From contig NW_026943251.1 of assembly GCF_024139115.2 (NCBI RefSeq), forward strand, positions 62,001-126,000: a stretch of DNA of 64,000 nucleotides, in the 5' to 3' direction. The notes beneath the pieces were generated by a model, which ran no database searches, had not been told where the DNA came from, and saw only the letters and a program-made list of their open reading frames with translations. Of this stretch, positions 37,011 through 48,527 are shown piece by piece (position 1 is the stretch's first letter; each line of letters opens with the position of its first letter). The stretch is from Armigeres subalbatus (lineage: Eukaryota; Arthropoda; Insecta; Diptera; Culicidae). Made by a program: the position numbers and the translations under genes.

Positions 37011-37339
37011 CCTAATTAAATAATGTAAATCAATTTTTGGAGGCAGAAGCAACGAACGAGGAAATCAGGGCCTGCTAGTGGGAAATAAAACAATTTGCTG
37101 AATCAGTGCTACTTTCATTTTTCGAATGTTATTGATTTGGGTACATGAGTATAATGAATTCAAGGAGCAGACCCTCTCTATTTCGTTTTGGCCATTGCAC
37201 GAAAATTGGTTGAAATGTTAATCGTGGAGCAATATATTCCAACAAATAATTCTTTTTATCATTGAGTTGCAATGAGTTGGAATAAAATGCTATATGTGCT
37301 CTCATTCAACATTACGTATATGATGAAGAAACGTTGAAC

Positions 37340-37722
37340 ACTTACTGAGTAGAGTTGAATCCAGGGCAGCCATCATAATGCAGCAGTAAACTCTGATACT
37401 TAAAGATTTCCCTTTGAAGATTTTAATTGCGCCCCAGCAGCGATCACACACATTGTGATTAGGGAAATTATTGCGCCCCAAAAGCACCTATCAATGAATT
37501 CACAAGAATTAAAACTATCTAAATTCCTGTTTGTTGGCATTTTCCTACCTTTGCATTAATTTTAGGGAAAACATCCCTGGAAGAAAATCCCTAGAAGTGT
37601 ACCAGATGTTACTCCGGATACTGGAAATCGCTAAACCTAAACACGCTGCCAAATTTCTCAACAACGAATACCAGCAGTAGGCAAAATAACTCCTTGTAAA
37701 ACGACCATACCCTTGATTACGT
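37340..37722 (-). pseudogene. SLC5-like exons (late membrane helices), frameshifted
   Basis: The segment at about 37549-37722 contains VVEKFGSV- and GIFF/GMF-like pieces and ends INAK before a donor (GTAGG). The next, 37487 down to about 37340, follows the acceptor TTGATAG and reads GAIISLITMCVIAAGAQLK, a membrane helix, then in another frame a DGCPGFNST stretch. This matches the helices between IFSAALSTMS and the last exon in SLC5 proteins. Several one-base shifts and in-frame stops break each segment. Confidence 0.6.
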
Positions 37723-38060
37723 TACTGGCGGTGGATTTCGCTTGAATTTGGAAATGTGGCAACAAAATCATCACAGTAGATCGTTCCCGGAAAGTGTGTG
37801 TTTATGCTGGTGGACATTGTAGATAGTGCTGCGGAGAAAATTCCACCACAAACAACCCTGGTAGCCCAGCAGGGGATTTTCATGGGCCACATCCAGCACA
37901 TAGTAGGCGAATATTTGATCGTTTTCTTTACCAAATCCGGAGCTAACACGGGATCACAGTCGTGGTATTTGCTAAATATCAATAGACCGTATTTGTAGAC
38001 GGAGCATAAGCTTTACGATAATGTGTCCCGATACCGAATATCCACACAGCTCTGGAATAA
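37723..38060 (-). pseudogene. SLC5-like exon with sodium-site region, frameshifted
   Basis: One frame reads SKYHDCDPVLAPDLVKKT. After a one-base shift another reads QIFAYYVLDVAHE, and after a second shift the first frame resumes with GGIFSAALSTMSTSINT. The last part is the highly conserved GxFSAALSTxSS region of SLC5 helix 8, whose serine and threonine help bind sodium. The residues are kept but cannot be read as one chain. Confidence 0.7.
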
Positions 38061-38149
38061 AAGAGATGTTAAGTTCGTTGGTATAACATATTTAAATTCA
38101 ATAAATGACATTGTACTTTTTGGCACTGACATATACAAATTTAGTTGGT

Positions 38150-38460
38150 TAGAAACCGTTGAACGCACTCTGGAGTGGCCCCAATATTGGAGAGATCCCA
38201 CATTGATGTAAGTCCTACTGACACCAGCCAAACGATGATCTTAAAGTTGGATCTGGGTCCATACTAAAATATAAAACTGTTAATCAAATTTTTTAGAGAT
38301 GCAGACTCATTTGTACCTACTTGAACCAAATCAACCGACCACCTGCGTCGGCAAGATTTAAAAATGTTAATAAATCCACTAGCTGCACGCGTTCCGAGTA
38401 TCACCACAACGAAAAGTGCTAAAGCTATAGCTCAAACTTCCCATTGTGTCTGTCCATATC
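38150..38460 (-). pseudogene. SLC5-like middle exons, frameshifted
   Basis: Segments: WTDTM near 38442-38456; NLADAGGRLIWF ending at the donor GTAGGT near 38320; then from the acceptor TTTTAG at 38263, MDPDPTLRSSF and, after a one-base shift, SNIGATPECVQRF. The order and the VWTDT and P-x-x-VQRF motifs are those of SLC5 helices 5-7. Introns are 57 bp or so, which shows this is not a processed copy. Confidence 0.65.
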
Positions 38461-38503
38461 CACAACAAAAGTAGAAAATAGACATCGGCTTAATTAAACG
38501 TAC

Positions 38504-38981
38504 GTTTTCAAATTCGAATCCATGACAGCATTCCGCCGAAAGTGGTGTAGAAAATGCAAATACAGCATATGACTGGTGTGATAACGTGCAAATTGATTCC
38601 AGTAACTGCAAAAGAAAGGCTACATTAATATCTGCATAATGGACTACATTGGATAGTATTTCATTCGCAGCTAACCGATGCCGCTTACCTTGACTAAATG
38701 CTATCGCTGGAGTGTATATAATCACCGGAGTGTTGGGCAGGCAGTACAAGCACGAACAAAAAGCTTTAACCAACGACCGGACCCGTTTGCTGAATCGATG
38801 CTCCAGGTAAGCGTATAGCAAGACGATTCCTGCAGTTCATAGAACACCGGCAGAATTACGTATACCATAAAGATGGTAACGACGATGAGGCCAGAAAATA
38901 GAGCATGAGCCCAGTACTGGATGCCGTATCGGTACATCTCGGCTGGGACGCCCAGCATCGCTTAACAGCGGATACGCATGA
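38504..38981 (-). pseudogene. SLC5-like exons for helices 2-4, frameshifted
   Basis: Exon 38981-38689: LGVPAEMYRYGIQYWAHAL, then LPVFYELQ, a shift of frame, YAYLEHRFSKRVRS and YTPAIAFSQ, ending at a GTAAGC donor. Exon 38605-38504: after TTTTGCAG it reads VTGINLHVITPVICCICIFY and TTFGGM. The split codon (G|TT) between them joins in phase. PxE..Y.YG.QYW and YLE.RF are SLC5 hallmarks. A two-base insertion separates ELQESS from YAYLEHRF. Confidence 0.75.
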
Positions 38982-39142
38982 CTGGAATTAGTAAAAAAAA
39001 GAAATGGTTTATTGAACAACGTCAATCGAAAGACAAGGCATTTTAGATCCTTAAAGAATCTCAGAAGCATTCGAAAGAATATCGTAATTATTGTGGGAAT
39101 GGATACACTATGCCCTGGGAGTTGAGAAAGTTTCCAACCCGA

Positions 39143-39361
39143 AGTCTAGGCAATTTTCGGATTGAAAATTGTCTCGACTTCCCTGGGCACATAAAAAGTA
39201 TCATAGTGCTAGCCTCGCATGATATACAGATGCAAAAATGGTAACCTGGCTTAGAAACCTCGCAGTTGATAACTGTGGAAGTGCTCAATAGGGCACCTAA
39301 ACTGCCAGAGAGCGGCTCTGTCCCGGTGTGGGGATGCAATGCCAATAAGAAGAAGAAGAAT
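39143..39361 (+). mobile_element. Feilai-type SINE, 5' truncated
   Basis: Begins within GTCTAGGCAATTTTCGG and runs to AATGCCAATAAGAAGAAG. The tRNA-like head is missing. It lies in the first intron of the SLC5-like locus. Confidence 0.75.
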
Positions 39362-39646
39362 TTGCCGAAGTACAAAGAAGCAATTAATAATCAAGATCAG
39401 GGAATCAATATTCGAGCGACGCCTAACAATATAGGGGAAAGAGGGGCAATATGCCCTAGCTAAGCAAACACTGCTTTATTGTCTTATTTGTAGCGCTATT
39501 CATGGGTATTTTTACATTATGCATAGTGTTACCAGATTCGGTTTGACTAAAAAGAGTACATTTACAAAAAGTGAAAATAGAGTACAAAAGAGTACAATTC
39601 ATGATTTTTTAAAATCTATAATTCTCGGGTACTTATTAAAAAGGAC

Positions 39647-39829
39647 GTATGTGATTTTGTAAACAAAGATTCAAACGTCGATTTTGTCCAATCTGAGGGC
39701 ACTCTCACGCAAACCAACACCCAGCAGCAGATAGCCGAAGGCTTCCTACCTGTCCTGTGGTGATGGTTTTACGCGTGAAATCAGATGGACAAATCACGGT
39801 CGAAATACTTTGTTTACAAAATCACATAC
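39647..39829. mobile_element. MITE nested in the hAT-like element
   Basis: GTATGTGATTTTGTAAACAA on the left is the complement of TTGTTTACAAAATCACATAC on the right. Imperfect similarity continues inward (ATTTTGTCCAATCTGA against TCAGATGGACAAATC). No ORF. Confidence 0.75.
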
Positions 39830-39872
39830 ATCACTAGTGAATAAATGCCGAGAGGTCAAGTTTGATATTGTA

Positions 39873-40109
39873 CCGTTTTGACTCAAATCCCAGAACATGA
39901 CTCCTATTTTTGAGTACCTGAATATTAGTAAATACATTTCTTCATTAATCTACGTAGTTCCTTTCCATGGGATGGATGTTGAATTTGATTAGTAATCTTC
40001 CCAATCTTCCCGTGAGAGAAAACCGATGGAATTTTGAATTCTAGCACTTTGCTGAAACATGCCAGTGTTTCGGAATATGAGTTATGTTCGGGATTTGAGT
40101 CAAAACTGG
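39873..40109. mobile_element. GTTTTGACTCAAA MITE, copy 2 (nested)
   Basis: CCGTTTTGACTCAAATCC and GGGATTTGAGTCAAAAC ends, with TA on both sides (39871-39872 and 40110-40111). It lies inside the hAT-like element. Confidence 0.7.
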
Positions 40110-40396
40110 TATAGTTTTTATTATTTAATATTTGTAGAGATAAAATTGTATCGCTAAATGTGTGTATGAATTCAACAAAAATTAACACACGGACAGTTAT
40201 TGTGACAAAATAGTATGTCAACCTCTTTCGTGAGTTATAAAGCCATTTTCTTCTTTTTCCTAGATATAAGTATGAAAAAGTTGAAGAACTATTCATAGAA
40301 TAAATCCCAAAAGAAACTATCTAATATTTCTCACAGAATTTATTGGGGGAAATTAGAAAAGATCAACTCTTCCATAGAGAAAAAATGATGTGAAAA

Positions 40397-40619
40397 CCGT
40401 TTTGACTCAAATTCCGAACATGACTCATATTCCGATCACTCGCGTTTAAATGACCATTTTGATTTTATTCGTATAATTCTCTCCATGGGGTCTTGAATTC
40501 ATTTGTAATCTTGATCATCAGAACTAAAAACCCAATTGGAATTTTTAGATTTCTAAGGTGCTAAAACACTTCAGTGTTCGGAAAATCAGTCTTGTTCAGA
40601 GTTTGAGGCCAAAACGAGG
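40397..40619. mobile_element. GTTTTGACTCAAA MITE, copy 3 (nested)
   Basis: Left end CCGTTTTGACTCAAATTCC and right end GTTTGAGGCCAAAACGAGG. More diverged than copies 1 and 2; TA is visible only on the right. Inside the hAT-like element. Confidence 0.65.
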
Positions 40620-41767
40620 TATTGCAGAACAGTCTGATATCTGAAGAATTGGTTTAAAAGCTTGAATGGACGCAGTCTGCAGTATGAGAACGAACGTTTA
40701 ATCAATGTTCTCAATTTCCATGCATGGTTGGACAATGTTCTCGGTCCAGCTTGCAGTTTGTCAGTGTCATATTTTAATTTGTCATATGATCGTGCTGGCT
40801 TCCACAACTTTTTAAACACTTTTATTAAAAGAGATTTTCAGCCTAAGAATAGCTCATCTATTATTTTTCCAGAATTTTAATATCCTAAATTTCTCGAAGA
40901 AAAAAATTTGGAGACCAATACTTAAATTTCGCCGTTAATCTAGGAACAGTTAAATAAATTGAAATTCATGAAATAATAAATGCGGTCAATTCAAAATGTG
41001 ACATACACAATCTTAGCATGCTTTTTTGTACCAACTATGGAAAATTGATTCACTTTGCAATGTTAAGTTTAGCGAAAATCAAAGTTGGTACTGGCAATAT
41101 TCAAAAAAGAGTACATATGACCATTTTCTCCGAAAAAAGAGAAGAGAGTACGTAATTTTTTCTGCCCCCAAAAAGAGTACATGTACTCTTAAAAGAGTAC
41201 GTCTGGTAACACTAATTATGCATCAGTTGAACAAGATAGCTAGTTGATGCCATTCAAAAATTTTCAAAAATATCAATCCCTTTGCTGATATTTACATTTA
41301 AAAAAAGTGGTGATATTTTGTTGCCGAAAAACTCATGAGGCAAAACGCCTTTTAGCTAGGGAACAAAGCACCACGCGATCGGCAAATCAGCATTCTGGTA
41401 TGGATAGTGCGTGGAGACGCAGAGTACGACTGGCATGATTATGGTGCCACTAGGGCGTTTTGCCTCGTCAAAATGTTAGATGTTTCTTCTTTAAAATGTG
41501 GAAATTTTCGGTTTTCCGACCTTCCCACTACACTATTTTGAAATTTTTTTCGCTTAACCCACATAATTATAGACCTAGTTTTGTTACGGACATCTTAATG
41601 ACGGTAAATATAGAGAGAAACCACAAAAGGCGTTTCACCTCAATCAATTGAATGAGATAATGTGCAAATAATGTAACAAAAACTTGTTTAAGGCCACCAA
41701 TACATCTGGCCTATTGTGGTGAAGTTGCTATGAATAAATAAAAATTTTATGTGCCTGAAAGCATGAA

Positions 41768-43319
41768 CTTATAGAGATCCAACAAATCTATATATAAGTC
41801 CCTAGAGCCCGTGCGAATGTTTCCATCATTAAAATATGTCAACTCAGATGTTCTAGGTTCTCCAAATTATCCGGGAAGATTGAGTTCAATGTGGTCTACC
41901 ATGTCCAGCTTACTTACCTGATACCAAACCAACAGCGCCCCAACGTGTCAGCGTGACTTTTTATTATACAGTTATTTGAATAGTGAAGCATTCACAAGAG
42001 TTTAAGGAAATTATCTACGTACACTTATATTACAGTCAAACCTTCATGAGGCCGATGTGTGGAATTGTTGTGTGGTTGACAGGAGTGAGACAAATTGACC
42101 TTAATTCCAGAACTTAATTTTGGAGGATCTATAACATCTACTTTGGACTTATTTGAATATCAAGAAACATTCGCTTTAAGGTTCAATGAACTTACATGGG
42201 CGGAAGGTTAAGGTTGCTTTTTGTTTTTACAATTAGGTGAATAGTTGACCAGGTAGACCAATTGAACTCAACTTTCCAGAACAATTTGGAGAACCTAGTA
42301 CACACCTGAATTGGATATATGTTGAATGATGGAGCATTCGCATGGGTTCTTATGACTTATATATGGGACACGATGGAGTTGAGTTGCCGGTTTTGATATC
42401 TGGCGTAGTGTGTGACACTTGGTAGACCAATTTAACTCAGATTCTAGGATAATTTTAAGAACCTAGAACATCTGCGTATGTAACCCAACTGAATAATGAA
42501 GCATTTGCATGAGCTCTTAGGACTGATATGGACACGCTATGGGTCGCCTGTCGGTTTGATATCAGGCGTAGTTGACATGGTAAACCAATTAGAACTCAAC
42601 TCCCGAACAATTTGGAGAACCTAGAACATCTGCGTTGTACTTATTTGAATAGTAAAGCATTCGTATGGGCTCTAAGGACTGATATGGGCACGCTGGGTTG
42701 CTGTCGGTTTGAGATCAGGCGTAGTTGACCTGGTAGACCAATTGAACTGAACTCCCGGACAATATGGAAAACCTACAACATCTGCATTGTACTTATTTGA
42801 CTGGTGATGCATTTGTATGACCTCTAAGGACTAATATGCACACGCTGGGTCGCTATCGGTTTGACACCATTCTTAATTGACCTGGTAGACCAATTGAACT
42901 CAACTCCCGAAAAATTTGGAGAGCCTAAAACATCTGCGTTATACTTTTTTGAATGATGAAGCATTCGCATGGGCTCTTAGGGCTTATATGGATACGCTGG
43001 GTCGCTGTCGAAGTTTTGATATCAGGCGCAGATTGACCTGGTAGACCAATTGAACTCAACCCCGAACGCAATTTTGAGAACCTAGAACATCTACGTTGTA
43101 TTTATTTCAGTGATGGAGCATTTGCATGGACTCTTGGGACTGATATGGTCACGCTGGGTCGTTGTTGGTTTGATATCAGGCGTAGTTGACCAGGTAGACC
43201 AATTGAACTCAACTCCCGGATAATTTGAAGAACCTAGAACATGTGAGTTGGACATATTTTAATGATGAAACATTCGCACGGGCTCTAGAGACTTATATAA
43301 ATTTGTTGGATCACATAGT
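41768..43319. repeat. Inverted-repeat-bounded tandem array, about 155-bp units
   Basis: GGTAGACCAATTGAACTCAA or a close variant recurs at about 42254, 42422, 42581, 42731, 42881, 43040 and 43194, with similar text between (GAACCTAGAACATCTG, GCATTCGCATGGGCTCTTAG, GGTTTGATATCAGGCG). The left 180 bp (41776-41950) is this unit in reverse complement and matches the right end (43130-43312) over roughly 180-200 bp. The array is thus enclosed by long inverted ends. Confidence 0.8.
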
Positions 43320-44274
43320 TGTCCCATGTTAGTTTTTGTGGATTTTGACTTTTCACCATAGAGCAGTCTATTTTTTGATGTATACTTTTAGAAAACTCTA
43401 ACAGATTTCTGAACTTTGTTCGGGAAATCATTGAAAACAACATCAAGTCTATTTGTCCCATTCCTTAATTTCTACGCATAATTGTCTCATGCGGTGATTT
43501 AATTCATCATTGCCTATCGGATTCTGTTATTTTATGGAGCAACACACATTGAAATAGCATTTTCTGTTTTAGATCTTGCAATCTTAGCCTGATGCACTAC
43601 TGGTTCAATGGGGGCAATTTGTACAATACTCATTCTTAGCGACATAATCACTTCAATACCCACGTGGCAGGTTTACTTCCATAGATAAAAGCATGTGGAG
43701 ACATATGTCAATCGCAAGTAGTCATTCACGAAATCATGCATTGAACAGGGCTGATATGCGTAGAAACCACAGGCAAACAAGTGCTCTATTTCTCGGCATA
43801 ACTGTCCCGCCAAACTATTTTCATGATCATTGTCGCAAATTCTATTTGTGAGTGAAAAATAAGAATGATTTCAATAAAATTAAGTCTTCTGAATGGTGCT
43901 GTGATGTAATAATCTTATATTGCATTTTGGTTATACGCCTGCAATATGAAAATTAGTGTTCAATTTCAAATGCCATTTCTCATTTGACGTTTTTTGAATT
44001 TGGTACCAAGCATGCGTAGAACGGTTTTCAAAATTAAAAGTTCGTCCTGGGCATTTACGGGTTAACAGAGTTTGTTACTGACAAACGCACCTAGCGACAA
44101 ACCTTTATCAAACCTTTATATTTCCCAAAATACGATGTTAATTTTGTAATCATTGTTCGATTCTCGAATATTTCCATAATAGCAGAAACTATGAGAGCAT
44201 AAAACCGAAATGTGCTCAAAAATAATACAAATAACGGGATGAAAAGTTAGCTTAACAATATTGTCTTCTTTTTA
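43320..44274. other. Unassigned intron-like DNA
   Basis: AT-rich; no ORF or clear repeat. Confidence 0.35.
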
Positions 44275-45125
44275 CTTTGTTAGCTGACAAAGTTTTTTCG
44301 GATCTTTGTCATTATCGAAATTAATTTATTGAAAAACTTTTTTTCGGTATTAATTATACTACTCAAAGCAGAAAGGGAGTAGATGAAAGTAATGAAGATA
44401 CAGATTCGATTGACACCGCAAGCGAGCGGCAAGTGTGAAATGAATAGAAACTGAAGATTAGCAGAGGGCCATATGAGAGAGAACAAGCATTATCATTGAA
44501 ATCGCTAATGTTATTCTGCCTAACGTCCACCCAGGAACGGCTTGGATAGTGACGTATGGTGATCACTGTACCAAGACAGGCAAAATAACAGCGATTTCGG
44601 CAACCTGCTTAAAAGTGCTGTTCGGCAAGCGTAAACAGTTCTATTGATTCGTGGCACATGTTTCCGAGATTCCGCATACAAGAGCGCTAAAATCTCTTCA
44701 CGCATAACTCATCGCAAGCTCATACTTCGCTTAAATTGAATCTTATTCGAACTGTATTTCATCAATTACCTTCGCCAAATTGGATTCTATAATTAGGAAA
44801 GCTTTGATCACCCGCGTGACTTTATCGAAATTAATTAATAGAAATTAATTAAAATTAAAAAATTAAAATTTCAACAAACGTGCTTGTTCTCTCCATGGCC
44901 CTCTGCTTAATCTTCAGTTTCTATTCATTTCACACTTGCCGCTCGCTTGCGGTGTCAATCGAATCTGTATCTTCATTTTCATCTACTCCCTTTTTTGGTG
45001 GTATAATTATCACCAAAAAAGCCCATAAATTAATTTCGATAAAAGTCACGCGGTGATCAAAGCTTTCCTAATTATTTCTTTGTCATTATTATCTCCGACA
45101 ACTTAACTTAAAGCTTTGTCAATAA
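44275..45125. mobile_element. Composite foldback element
   Basis: The left arm (about 44285-44500) and right arm (about 44880-45115) are complements over GGGAGTAGATGAAA, CGATTGACACCGCAAGCGAG, AACTGAAGATTAGCAGAGGG and GAGAGAACAAGC. A further inverted pair (GAAAGCTTTGATCACCCGCG at about 44799 and CGCGGTGATCAAAGCTTTC at about 45050) overlaps the right half. A non-repeated centre (44515-44710) has a 61-codon minus frame of unknown meaning. Confidence 0.6.
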
Positions 45126-45166
45126 GAAAATTATTTTGAGATTATTAAGTGGATATCTTCACTTGT

Positions 45167-45388
45167 CATAAGACGAGTTTATACAATCCCATTGAATTCC
45201 ACCACTTCAATTGTATCTTGACAAATACGTATTTCAACCTCAACAGTAAGGCCGTCTTCAGTGTCTCGTACTTGACTCGACAGTCGAGTCAAGTACGAGA
45301 TACTGAAGACGACATATCGAAGGTCAGCTCATGTCTGTCAGAACTCTGGCGTGGTGGAACCAATGGGATATCTCAAACTCGTCTTATG
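45167..45388. mobile_element. Foldback MITE, CATAAGACGAGTTT family, copy 2
   Basis: Left CATAAGACGAGTTT and right AAACTCGTCTTATG are exact complements. Inner CAATCCCATTG..CCACCAC is mirrored. A perfect central hairpin (CTCGTACTTGACTCGAC against GTCGAGTCAAGTACGAG) lies at about 45267-45302. Confidence 0.75.
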
Positions 45389-47916
45389 ATTTAAACATTG
45401 TCAAGACTTTTTAATCGTTGGTTCTCTCTTTTGTCGCTTGGCTTCGCATGCGCATTCCAAAAAAAAAATGATTCCCTGATCAAGATAAATCTTACTTTCC
45501 CACTGCGAGTTAGGGCCTAGGATGTGGTGGGGTTTGACATTAGACGCTCTATTATTGTTTATTTTTCTGACTAAGGCCGGAGTGGCATGTGCAAATTAGA
45601 CACTGACGTTGGACACACTGTTGATCCTCTATAAAATCTGCATGTATCCAAAAGAAGGTCCAATCAAAGCGATCATGTGCCACTCAAAGCACACTAGCCC
45701 AGTTCAGGAGCTTCGACAACGGCAACGTCAACGAACACGAGCGGAAATCGAGATGAATACAATGCTTCAACGGACAGTTGTTTCATTCCACTCCTTCAGT
45801 AAAGCCGAGTGACACCGCTGCTGCCTTTCGTCCTATAAAACCGTAGCATTCCGTGGAGCACACCGTTCCAGTTCAGCCATCTGGCTCACCCAACATGATA
45901 AGAGTATGACCAGTTGATTCCATTCTGGCTTACTTACACTGATCCGGCTCTGAACCCCCGCTAAACCAACAAAGCAACGGAAGTAAGCTTCTTCGGAAGG
46001 AAAGATTTGGAAAGGTCTCCATCCAACGCATCGGGTGCTAGAGATGGAGCTGAAGGACGGTAGTGCAAAGCAATCGTCGAGGGAGGAAGCGCTAACAGTG
46101 CACCAATTGTTGGCATACAGCAGCACAATACGGTGGAGATAGGGTCAATAAGCTGACGCGTCCTGCTGCTGAGCTTGATCGTCGTCATGGGTACAACTCG
46201 GTGACAATATTGATTTCACCCAATGGAAACCGCTGGATGAGGTCACGACAGCGGAATAGATCACATCGGCCATCAAAGACCAATGAAATGGGGTGGGTTG
46301 TGGTCGCACAAGCGTCCACCGCCTGCTGAAGAAGAACCGCAGAGTACGCAGATTACCTCGATGAAGCTACCGGCCACCGACGACAACAAGGTGATCAATC
46401 GACCGAATAGAAGTAACGTAGGAGGTGCGGTAAAGATGGATAGGTATAAAGTGTATGAAACAACCTTTTTGATTCCGGACCGTAGCTACCGTACTCGATT
46501 TCAAACGGAACCCGGCTCCAAACCTCAGGCCGCTGGTCATGAGGCAACGGCAGCCTCCAGGGTGGGTGCGGAGAAACATTTTTGGTTCCGGGTCTCAGGC
46601 GTGGGACGAGGAAGAGTTTTCAGTTCCGGGATCCTAACACAAAAGCGCTACTCAGGTTTAAATGATTTATTTCCTTACCTAGAGTGGATGGTGCCAGAAA
46701 AAAAAACGGATGGTACACCGGTTGTCAGATTTTCTAACAATTCTGTATAAGAATCTACCAACACCTGTATAAGAACTGGGCATATATACGAATTGCTATA
46801 GATTCTTATACAAGAAGTATTGTATAAGAATCTAACAATTTTGTAAGCTTTTCTTTCTACAATATTTGTTTGATTGCTTTCATTTTTTGTATAAGAATCT
46901 AGCAATTTCGCATATGAACAGTCCTTATACAGGGTTTTGGTAGATTGTTGTACTAGAATTATTGAAAAACTCTCTTTAACCACCGATTGGGTGTATGCAC
47001 GTCGTTGGTTAAGTCGTGTACCTTCAGCGGGCTGGCTTACCCATGCCGGTGAGAATTGGAGGTTGTGGTTGCAGCTTCGATGAAAGATTGGCGGGTATTG
47101 GAAGGGGCAACCAGCCAACGATGGCCAGGAAATAGGCTTCGAAGATGGCGAGTATTTGGCTTCGAAGATGGCGGCGAGTCTGGCTCTGCGACTGCTGCGT
47201 AGAACAACCACACTCATCAAAATGCTTTAGCCAAGCAGAAGTCTTTGGCACAGCAGAGTGTGATTGATTCACCGTTGCTGGAGTCATAGAGTGTGATGTT
47301 TTCGATAATAAACTATGTGGGCTCGCTTTACTATGGATATACAACAGTAAAGCACATGTGGGCGATTGGGCAAATCAAGCATCCGAAAGATATTCAATTT
47401 GCAAAAAAGAGCTAACCGCGGTGGAGGTTGGTACTCGGATTCTGATGACTTTCCGCAAACATGGCCAATCCTCACGGAATCCAAAACTAAATGTATTTGC
47501 GTTTTAAAGGGCACGACCAAAGACTAATTAAGACGTTCATGTCCCATACAAGAGCCCACTTTTTTTGTGCTCATGGAGTACCAGAAGTAGAGATTCGGGC
47601 AACCGCATTATACCACCACCTGTGGTTCAAGTACAGATCTGAGTAATGCTAGTACTTCATACCTTCGTATGTGTTGCCTACGGCGACTCTCCAAGTGTTA
47701 TTTAGTTCAAAACATTGAAAAAAAGCCCTAAATAGAGTAAATTTATGTGAAAGCTCCCAAATTACGATTCTTGATGTTTCTTTCATTTTAGAAGAGTATT
47801 CAATCAAGAATCTAATAAAGCTAAATATATTAAAATATTTCAGAAATATCGCAAAATACAAACGAGTCTTCGGAATAAGAGTCTGTTCGGAAATTGAATC
47901 AAAAAGGATTGAAGGT
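45389..47916. other. Possible decayed LTR-type element region
   Basis: Moderately GC-rich from 45600 to 47260. A 155-codon plus frame (46283-46750) is rich in basic residues and has no known domain. Around 46743-46935, TGTATAAGAATCTA recurs in both orientations, as in long terminal repeats. No protease, RT or integrase motif was seen, so the call stays open. Confidence 0.25.
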
Positions 47917-47965
47917 CTTAAAAACCTTTGACAATAATAGGACAAACCTGCCAAAGCGGTCATTG
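47917..47965. repeat. Relic end of the GACGGC MITE family
   Basis: AAAAACCTTTGACAATAATA followed by GGACAAACCTGCCAAAGCGG matches the right terminal repeat of the copies at 88-276 and 52163-52570. No partner end was seen nearby. Confidence 0.55.
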
Positions 47966-48527
47966 CTATTGCCTGAATATCTGCGAACATTGGTAGCTCT
48001 GCTGTTTCACCACAGACACTAAATTTTTTCGACTTCACAACGCTTACCGACGTTTGAACCTACTGAATAAACGAACGATAGATATAAACTGGTTCTTATG
48101 ATTCTGTAACATTTTCAGTTATAACTTGAATTCTTAGACTTCAAAAGTGAAATAAATAATAAGATGATGCTAGTAACAAAATGTAAGACAATTATTACAA
48201 AAAAATAGTATGTTCATTTCCAAGGAAATTCGGGAATCAGATACATAAATCCCGAGAATCGGGAATCCTGGGAAATATGATTTCCCGGGAAATCATTTCC
48301 GGGAATGGAAGCTGTACAGGTATCTCTCTGTTCTAGAATATGAGTATTTAACTCAAGCTAAGCCTGACAAATCCAATTTCTTCTATTACTTATTTGTTTG
48401 TCACTAATCACGTTTGAGATGAAGTTTTGGGAGTGCGCAGAGCAATCGAGCGATCACCGAAGTTTTTGTATCTGCTTCGTGCGGGTGAGAATAAGCTTAG
48501 GCTTCTCCCATATCACAGTAAACTTAC
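47966..48527. other. Intron-like DNA
   Basis: AT-rich, with a run of short TTCCCGGGAAAT-like palindromic words at 48220-48310. No gene. Confidence 0.4.

Larger units (their letters stand above)
39524..41214. mobile_element. hAT-like non-autonomous element carrying three MITEs
   Basis: Termini TAGTGTTACCAGA and TCTGGTAACACTA are perfect inverted repeats. ATTATGCA flanks both sides (39516-39523 and 41215-41222), an 8-bp target duplication as made by hAT transposases. Subterminal AAAAAGAGTACA is repeated and inverted near both ends. Inside lie three separate inverted-repeat elements (39647-39829, 39873-40109, 40397-40619). No transposase frame is present. Confidence 0.8.

Noticed and set aside
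41768..43319. Centromeric-type satellite
   Set aside because: Only about eight units, and the array is enclosed by inverted ends, which fits a mobile element better.
46283..46750. 155-codon plus ORF as a host gene
   Set aside because: No domain, no splice context and a repetitive setting; left within a possible decayed LTR-type region.
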